From assembly GCA_025454675.1 (NCBI GenBank), contig JALONZ010000082.1:1-7533 (forward strand): 7,533 nt of DNA, given 5' to 3'. Positions 7,034 to 7,533 of this stretch are shown here, piece by piece (positions within the stretch are counted from its first letter, which is position 1; every line of letters begins with the position of its first letter). A program made the position numbers and the translations under genes. Origin of the DNA: Anaerolineae bacterium (lineage in GTDB: Bacteria > Chloroflexota > Anaerolineae > Aggregatilineales > Phototrophicaceae). Below the pieces are notes generated by a model, which saw only the letters and a list, made by a program, of their open reading frames with translations, ran no database searches and had not been told where the DNA came from.

Positions 7034-7312
7034 GCCAATATCGAAAAAGTCATTAAAGACCATCCATCTGTATTAGAAGTGGGTGTCGCGGCAATCCCCC
7101 ACCCCGAAAAAGTTGGTCAAGAAGCCCTAAAAGCGTGGATTGTCCTCAAACCCGATATGACCGCCACCGAAGAAGAAATCATCAAACACTGCGAAAAATA
7201 TCTGGCAATGTATGAAGTCCCACGTCGCATCAGTTTCATCGCAGAATTGCCCAAAACAGCAGTCGGAAAAACCCTACGGCGTGAATTGATTCGGCTCGAA
7301 ATGGAACAGTAG
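5546..7312 (+). CDS. Long-chain fatty acid-CoA ligase, second tandem copy
   Basis: This is a paralog of the preceding gene (588 residues), also an AMP-forming FadD/LcfA-type acyl-CoA synthetase. The motifs in order are the P-loop YTGGTTGVSKGA (229-240, canonical KG), GAIPMFHAYGLV (276-287), EGFGMSE (378-384), YTGD with D467 (464-467), DRKKD (481-485), and VGKTLRREL with the catalytic K575. Relative to copy one it has about six extra N-terminal residues and about four extra residues just before the substrate-gate motif (within 258-275). The A8 motif reads PANIE, sharing the Glu-to-Asn change. The start is 3 nt after the first copy's stop, with only a distant AGAGAGA (5528-5534), so translation is probably by coupling or reinitiation. 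Both copies align from RPWTK onward, which supports this start. Different chain-length preference is possible but unproven. Confidence 0.95.
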   Translation: MTTQSAQNPYDARPWTKHYDKHVPASMLPYPEHALQDFLTRTVQKQPNDVALITTAKLPLVGRLSAGVTYRELDNASNALAAALVDMGLKKGETVAVVLPNCTAFAIAYYGILKAGGIVAATNPTYPPTKMEYQINDCDARFVVCLSLFYTMIKGFQHKTKIEKVIVANIKDYLPPLAKLLFTVAKEKKDGHAVTIQTGDMAFLDVLKQYAGKKVDVTVTADDIAVFQYTGGTTGVSKGAMSTHRALVTNTYQIQKWTGMSEGIFPVRMNEMTFLGAIPMFHAYGLVALLTQSVSAGGTIILIPNPRDVDEVVDVIDHYKPNVFLGVPALYNAVNNHKRVQEGQVSLKSFVFNSSGSAPLPPETKRSFEAKSNSQIAEGFGMSEILVACHSNPIIGANKLNSVGMPFPDVDVRIVSLDDGVTPMQIGEPGELIVHCINMMTGYYKLPTETANTLRVVDGKIWLYTGDIAYMDEEGYFYLIDRKKDMALIGGFNVYPANIEKVIKDHPSVLEVGVAAIPHPEKVGQEALKAWIVLKPDMTATEEEIIKHCEKYLAMYEVPRRISFIAELPKTAVGKTLRRELIRLEMEQ

Positions 7313-7320
7313 ATTGGTAA

Positions 7321-7354
7321 TGGACGACTAAGCGCCTTGCGTGTATGTCGTCCA
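7321..7354 (+). terminator. Hairpin in the convergent gap, possible terminator
   Basis: TGGACGAC (7321-7328) and GTCGTCCA (7347-7354) form a perfect 8-bp stem nine nt after the ligase stop. The inner bases can pair further (7329-7335 with 7339-7345, with a bulge and a mismatch), leaving a 3-nt loop. The following plus-strand sequence is T-rich only in patches (CTCATTTC and a later T5 run), so a classic intrinsic terminator is not certain. On the minus strand no T-tract follows. Confidence 0.45.
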
Positions 7355-7375
7355 CTCATTTCATGAAGATTTGTA

Positions 7376-7533
7376 TTATTTTTCCATCTCGGTGAATAAT
7401 GCCAATTCTTCTGGCAAATAATACCCCCGATAAAATGCCCGTGATGGCGCACGATTCAAATACCACACCACATATAACGGCAACACCACATAAAAAATGA
7501 ATTGGGTTGGGCGTAACAGAATTGCTAATTTAT
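7376..7533 (-). CDS. C-terminus of a probable membrane protein, 5' end outside window
   Basis: One minus-strand frame is open from the right edge to a TAA at 7378-7376 and gives 51 complete residues. They start with KLAILLRPTQ, continue into a hydrophobic stretch FIFYVVLPLYVVWYL (residues 11-25 of the fragment), and end in a charged tail with RGYYLPEELALFTEMEK. This is the pattern of a last transmembrane helix plus a short cytoplasmic tail. The other two minus frames contain stops near the edge. It converges on the ligase pair with 63 nt between stops. The family cannot be named from this fragment. Confidence 0.6.
   Translation of the reverse strand, partial: KLAILLRPTQFIFYVVLPLYVVWYLNRAPSRAFYRGYYLPEELALFTEMEK

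Noticed and set aside
3794..7312. Tandem ligases as an assembly duplication artefact
   Set aside because: The copies differ throughout in protein sequence and in indels, so they are genuine paralogs.
7117..7452. 111-codon minus-strand open frame at the right end
   Set aside because: It overlaps the conserved end of the second ligase and conflicts with the better-supported membrane-protein C-terminus at 7376-7533 in another frame.
1..7533. CRISPR array, tRNA, insertion sequence or phage-related genes
   Set aside because: No regularly spaced repeats, cloverleaf-like segments, transposase motifs or terminal inverted repeats were seen on either strand.

Overview
The window looks like a piece of a bacterial chromosome with moderate GC (mid-40s by eye) and tightly packed genes. 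No mobile element, CRISPR array or RNA gene is visible. The FHA protein, the membrane-anchored hypothetical, DUF4058 and the FadD/LcfA-type ligases together suggest a Chloroflexota (Anaerolineae-like) organism. That placement is a guess from gene content and rests on no marker gene.

Left half (1-3242, minus strand). Reading leftwards from a divergent promoter near 3200, a compact gene string encodes a DUF4058 protein, a YraN/UPF0102 nuclease-like protein, the tRNA dimethylallyltransferase MiaA, an unrecognised single-pass membrane protein, and an FHA-domain protein cut by the left edge. The first four are joined by a 4-nt ATGA overlap, a 17-nt overlap and a zero-nt junction, so they are almost certainly one operon. 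The FHA gene follows after 64 nt, with its own strong Shine-Dalgarno sequence and a possible -10 box. The first two genes belong or may belong to nuclease-like folds; MiaA modifies tRNA A37; the last two look like cell-envelope or signalling functions.

Right half (3245-7312, plus strand). A 4HBT hot-dog acyl-CoA thioesterase is followed, after a 126-nt regulatory gap, by two tandem paralogous AMP-forming long-chain fatty acid-CoA ligases only 3 nt apart. This is an acyl-CoA metabolism cluster: the ligases activate fatty acids to acyl-CoA and the thioesterase can release them. The gap holds a sigma70-like promoter and a 10-bp perfect inverted repeat (extendable to about 15 pairs). Its arms flank the predicted transcription start, and its right arm contains the ribosome binding site of the first ligase. 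This is the most interesting regulatory structure in the window.

Right edge (7313-7533). A hairpin lies in the convergent gap, followed on the minus strand by the last 51 codons of a gene for a probable membrane protein that runs off the window.

No clearly new multi-gene system is evident. The points most worth a second look are the dyad over the ligase promoter and ribosome binding site, the shared A8-motif substitution in both ligases with divergence near their substrate gate, the nuclease-like motif of the DUF4058 protein coupled to YraN, and the unrecognised membrane protein.
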